A stretch of DNA of 64,000 bases. Origin: Pontiella agarivorans (GTDB lineage: Bacteria; Verrucomicrobiota; Kiritimatiellia; Kiritimatiellales; Pontiellaceae). Both the position numbers and the translations under genes were made by a program. This document shows, one piece after another, positions 61,966 through 64,000 of the stretch. The DNA lies in contig NZ_JARVCO010000004.1 in the NCBI RefSeq assembly GCF_034531395.1, forward strand, positions 1 to 64,000. Reading direction: 5' to 3'. The first letter of the stretch is position 1. Every line of letters begins with the position of its first letter. The notes under the pieces were generated by a model. It saw only the letters and a program-made list of their open reading frames with translations. It had not been told where the DNA came from and did not search any database.

Positions 61966-63549
61966 TCAGTCCTCGTCTTTAATAACCAGCTTCTGCTGAA
62001 TCTCTTCAATCGAAAGACCTTTCGTCTCCTTGAAGGAGAAAAACAGAATCACCAGTCCAACGGCCACACAGACCGCATACGTCAGCAGCGTGGAAGCCAT
62101 GCCCAGCGTATCAAGCTGTACCGGAAAAAACTTCGCCACACTCCAGCTGATAAAAGTACTGATAAATCCAAAAAGCGGAATCGCAATCCCGCGCAGAGCA
62201 ATCGGAAAAATCTCCGAAAAAACAATCCACATAATCGGACCGATGGAAAAATGAAAGGCCGCAATGAAACTGAGCATGCAGATAAAAATCAGCATGGCAT
62301 TCATCTGAGCGGCTTTCTGAATCAACAGGCTCTGATTATTCCGTGCATCCTTTTCCCCGAGCACCTCTGCAATGGCGGCCTTAAACTCCACATCACTGTG
62401 GTATTCCACACCGGCAATCGCCCCCAGCCGTTCCGGTTGCGGAAACGTACCGGATTCCGCAAGCTCGACAACCGTGGTCTCCGGCAGGGTATAGGTCGCC
62501 TGTGAAAAACTGTAGGCGCCGACACCGAGACTCGCAATAATCCAGAGCATACCGCCGACGATCAGCGGACGGCGGCCGAGTTTATCGACCAGCAGCAGCG
62601 CCACAATAGTGAAGACCAGGCTCGCCACGCCAAACAGAACCGTCTGCGCAAAGGCGGCATCTGTGCCGAAACCCAACTGCTCCACCACCGTGGTAGCATA
62701 AAACATAATGGCATTAATTCCCGATGCCTGCTGCGCAATGGCAAACGTCACAGCAATCACCAGAATCAGACGCATACGCCGACCGAAGATCTCCCTGAAC
62801 TGCGTCAGGATATCGTGATCATGGGCATTTTCGGCCATACTTTCACGCATCTCATCAAGGTGATGGTCGATTTCATCATCGGGCAGCAGCTTTGTGAGTA
62901 CGTCACGCGCTTCCGCCTCACGCCCTTTATAAAACAGCCACGACGGACTTTCCGGAATGAAGAAAAGAAGAATCAGCCAGATCGCCGCCGCCGGAATTTC
63001 AGAACCCAGCATCCAGCGCCAGGTATGATCCGCAAACCCCAGCGATTCCGCCCAGCCGGTGCCGGAAACCGAAGCTTTGAAAATCGCGTCGTTGATGAAA
63101 TAAGCCAGCGTCAGACCGATCACAATATTGATCTGCGTCATCGCCACCAGCTTTCCGCGCCAGCTCGGCGGAGAAATTTCGCCGATATACATCGAGGCCA
63201 GCGTGATGGAGCTGAATGCCAGTCCGCCGATAAAACGAGCAATAAAAAGGGTCCAGTAGCCCGGCGCAAAAGTGGAGCCGACGGCCGAAATCAGATAGAG
63301 CGTTGCAATCATCTGTATGACCCGTTTTCGGCCGAAGCTGTTGCACATCGGCCCGACAAACGGCAGTGCAATCAGCACGCCGAGCAACGTGGAGGAAACC
63401 ACATTGCCCAGCATATCCGGTGTAAGACCGAACTCTTCAGTAATATAGCTGGTCGTGCCGGAAATGAGTACGGCATCAATCCCGAATACCAGCCCGCCGA
63501 TCGCCACAATCGTGGCAAAGACAAAAGCATTTCTCTGATAGTTTTTCAT
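61966..63549 (-). CDS. MFS sugar:proton symporter (sugar porter family)
   Basis: 527 residues, 12 membrane segments. It has the family motifs in order: GIDAVLISGTTSYI (helix 1), FGRKR in loop 2-3, PESPSWLFYKGR after helix 6, QQASGINAIMFYATTV (helix 7) and DKLGRRPLIVG in loop 8-9. It probably imports a mono- or disaccharide released outside. Its ribosome site GAGGGG lies right after the stop of the upstream gene, so the two are coupled, and GH127 follows 31 bases downstream. An insertion of about 50 residues in loop 9-10 (about 355-410) is longer than in most relatives. Confidence 0.92.
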   Translation of the reverse strand: MKNYQRNAFVFATIVAIGGLVFGIDAVLISGTTSYITEEFGLTPDMLGNVVSSTLLGVLIALPFVGPMCNSFGRKRVIQMIATLYLISAVGSTFAPGYWTLFIARFIGGLAFSSITLASMYIGEISPPSWRGKLVAMTQINIVIGLTLAYFINDAIFKASVSGTGWAESLGFADHTWRWMLGSEIPAAAIWLILLFFIPESPSWLFYKGREAEARDVLTKLLPDDEIDHHLDEMRESMAENAHDHDILTQFREIFGRRMRLILVIAVTFAIAQQASGINAIMFYATTVVEQLGFGTDAAFAQTVLFGVASLVFTIVALLLVDKLGRRPLIVGGMLWIIASLGVGAYSFSQATYTLPETTVVELAESGTFPQPERLGAIAGVEYHSDVEFKAAIAEVLGEKDARNNQSLLIQKAAQMNAMLIFICMLSFIAAFHFSIGPIMWIVFSEIFPIALRGIAIPLFGFISTFISWSVAKFFPVQLDTLGMASTLLTYAVCVAVGLVILFFSFKETKGLSIEEIQQKLVIKDED

Positions 63550-63558
63550 TGTTCCCCT

Positions 63559-64000
63559 CTATTGCGCCGCAACGTCCAGCAGCAGCACCCCGTTGGGTTC
63601 CAGCGAAAATGCAGAACCCATCGATTTCCCCGTAAGCACATCACCCGCATCCACCGGCTTTCCGTTCAGATCCTTCAGCTGCAGCTCGGCCGTGTGTTTC
63701 CCCAGATTAAGAATATTAACCAGATAACCTTCTCCGTTCGGATTTTTCACCACACGCCAGGTACAGCCTTTATGCGTTGATCCATTATCCTCCGAAACAA
63801 CTACCGGCAGTTTTGTTCCCGGGCTCAGGGCCAGAACCTTCTGCTGAATCTGCTCGACCGTTGCACTTTTCGGCAACATAACCAGCCGTCCTTTTCCGGC
63901 GGAAAGTTTTTCTGCACGGGGCTGCCCATACTGATTTTTTCCCAGGCTCAGGGCATCGACAATCACCGTACCGCCTCCGTCCAGATACTGCTGCAAAGCC
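63559..64000 (-). CDS. C-terminal part of a probable glycoside hydrolase (5' end outside window)
   Basis: 147 codons are visible. YLDGGGTVIVDALS fits the end of a glutaminase-like trimerisation domain of GH42-type beta-galactosidases. The last 60 residues (GYLVNILNLGKHTAELQL ... LEPNGVLLLDV) fit the small beta-sandwich that closes many such enzymes. It is the most upstream visible gene of the sugar porter - GH127 operon. The catalytic domain is outside the window, so the family is a guess. Confidence 0.5.
   Translation of the reverse strand, partial: ALQQYLDGGGTVIVDALSLGKNQYGQPRAEKLSAGKGRLVMLPKSATVEQIQQKVLALSPGTKLPVVVSEDNGSTHKGCTWRVVKNPNGEGYLVNILNLGKHTAELQLKDLNGKPVDAGDVLTGKSMGSAFSLEPNGVLLLDVAAQ

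Overview
The window reads like a marine polysaccharide-active bacterium of the PVC group, most likely Kiritimatiellota (Pontiella-like). This is an inference from several observations: a PEP-CTERM protein, a secreted S1 sulfatase with GH16 and GH127 enzymes, thrombospondin-type-3 calcium repeats fused to many partners, an SHD1-like secreted protein, an EF-G-2-type translation factor and TonB-like chimeras. Nearly every gene lies on the minus strand; the exceptions are a DUF2851 gene and the EF-G-2 gene near 44.8-49.7 kb. No rRNA, tRNA, CRISPR array or insertion sequence was recognised.

Layout. Bases 1-3902 hold the N-terminal 1300 codons of a secreted mosaic protein (SUMF1-like, InlB-like, TSP3 repeats, seven-repeat RCC1 propeller). 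Bases 3929-32161 are an almost gapless run of 25 minus-strand genes that build and decorate an exopolysaccharide. They comprise many GT4/GT2/GT8 glycosyltransferases, two SDR sugar epimerases, a sugar C-methyltransferase, an NRPS-like A-T-TE protein, a LamG-VanZ fusion, an AlgI/AlgJ-like O-acetylation pair, a hexapeptide acyltransferase, a sulfotransferase, a pyruvyltransferase, a Wzy-like polymerase and a Wzx flippase. Bases 32269-44079 hold the export and surface part: a beta-helix protein, an outer-membrane barrel, a short Wza-like OPX lipoprotein, a six-repeat Ig-like protein, a 98-residue secreted protein, a GT2 and a Wzc-like BY-kinase. No initiating phosphoglycosyltransferase and no exosortase are present.

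The strongest unexplained signal is a set of three near-consensus sigma-54 (-24/-12) promoters about 90-105 bases upstream of the beta-helix gene, the Ig-repeat/export operon and the wzc-like gene. Two of these units encode proteins that end in the same Trp-rich C-terminal domain, and that domain makes up nearly all of the mature 98-residue protein. Together these suggest a coregulated matrix-protein/polysaccharide export module.

Bases 44200-49689 are housekeeping or conserved genes (hypothetical protein, DUF2851, U32 peptidase, EF-G-2). Bases 49868-64000 are a catabolic or surface region: sulfatase, SHD1-like and TonB/PA14-like pair, PEP-CTERM protein, GH16, a GH16-related protein with an unknown central domain, then a GH127 - sugar porter - glycosidase operon. 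The same cell therefore encodes both a sulfotransferase-decorated polysaccharide pathway and sulfatase/GH enzymes of the kind used on sulfated algal glycans.
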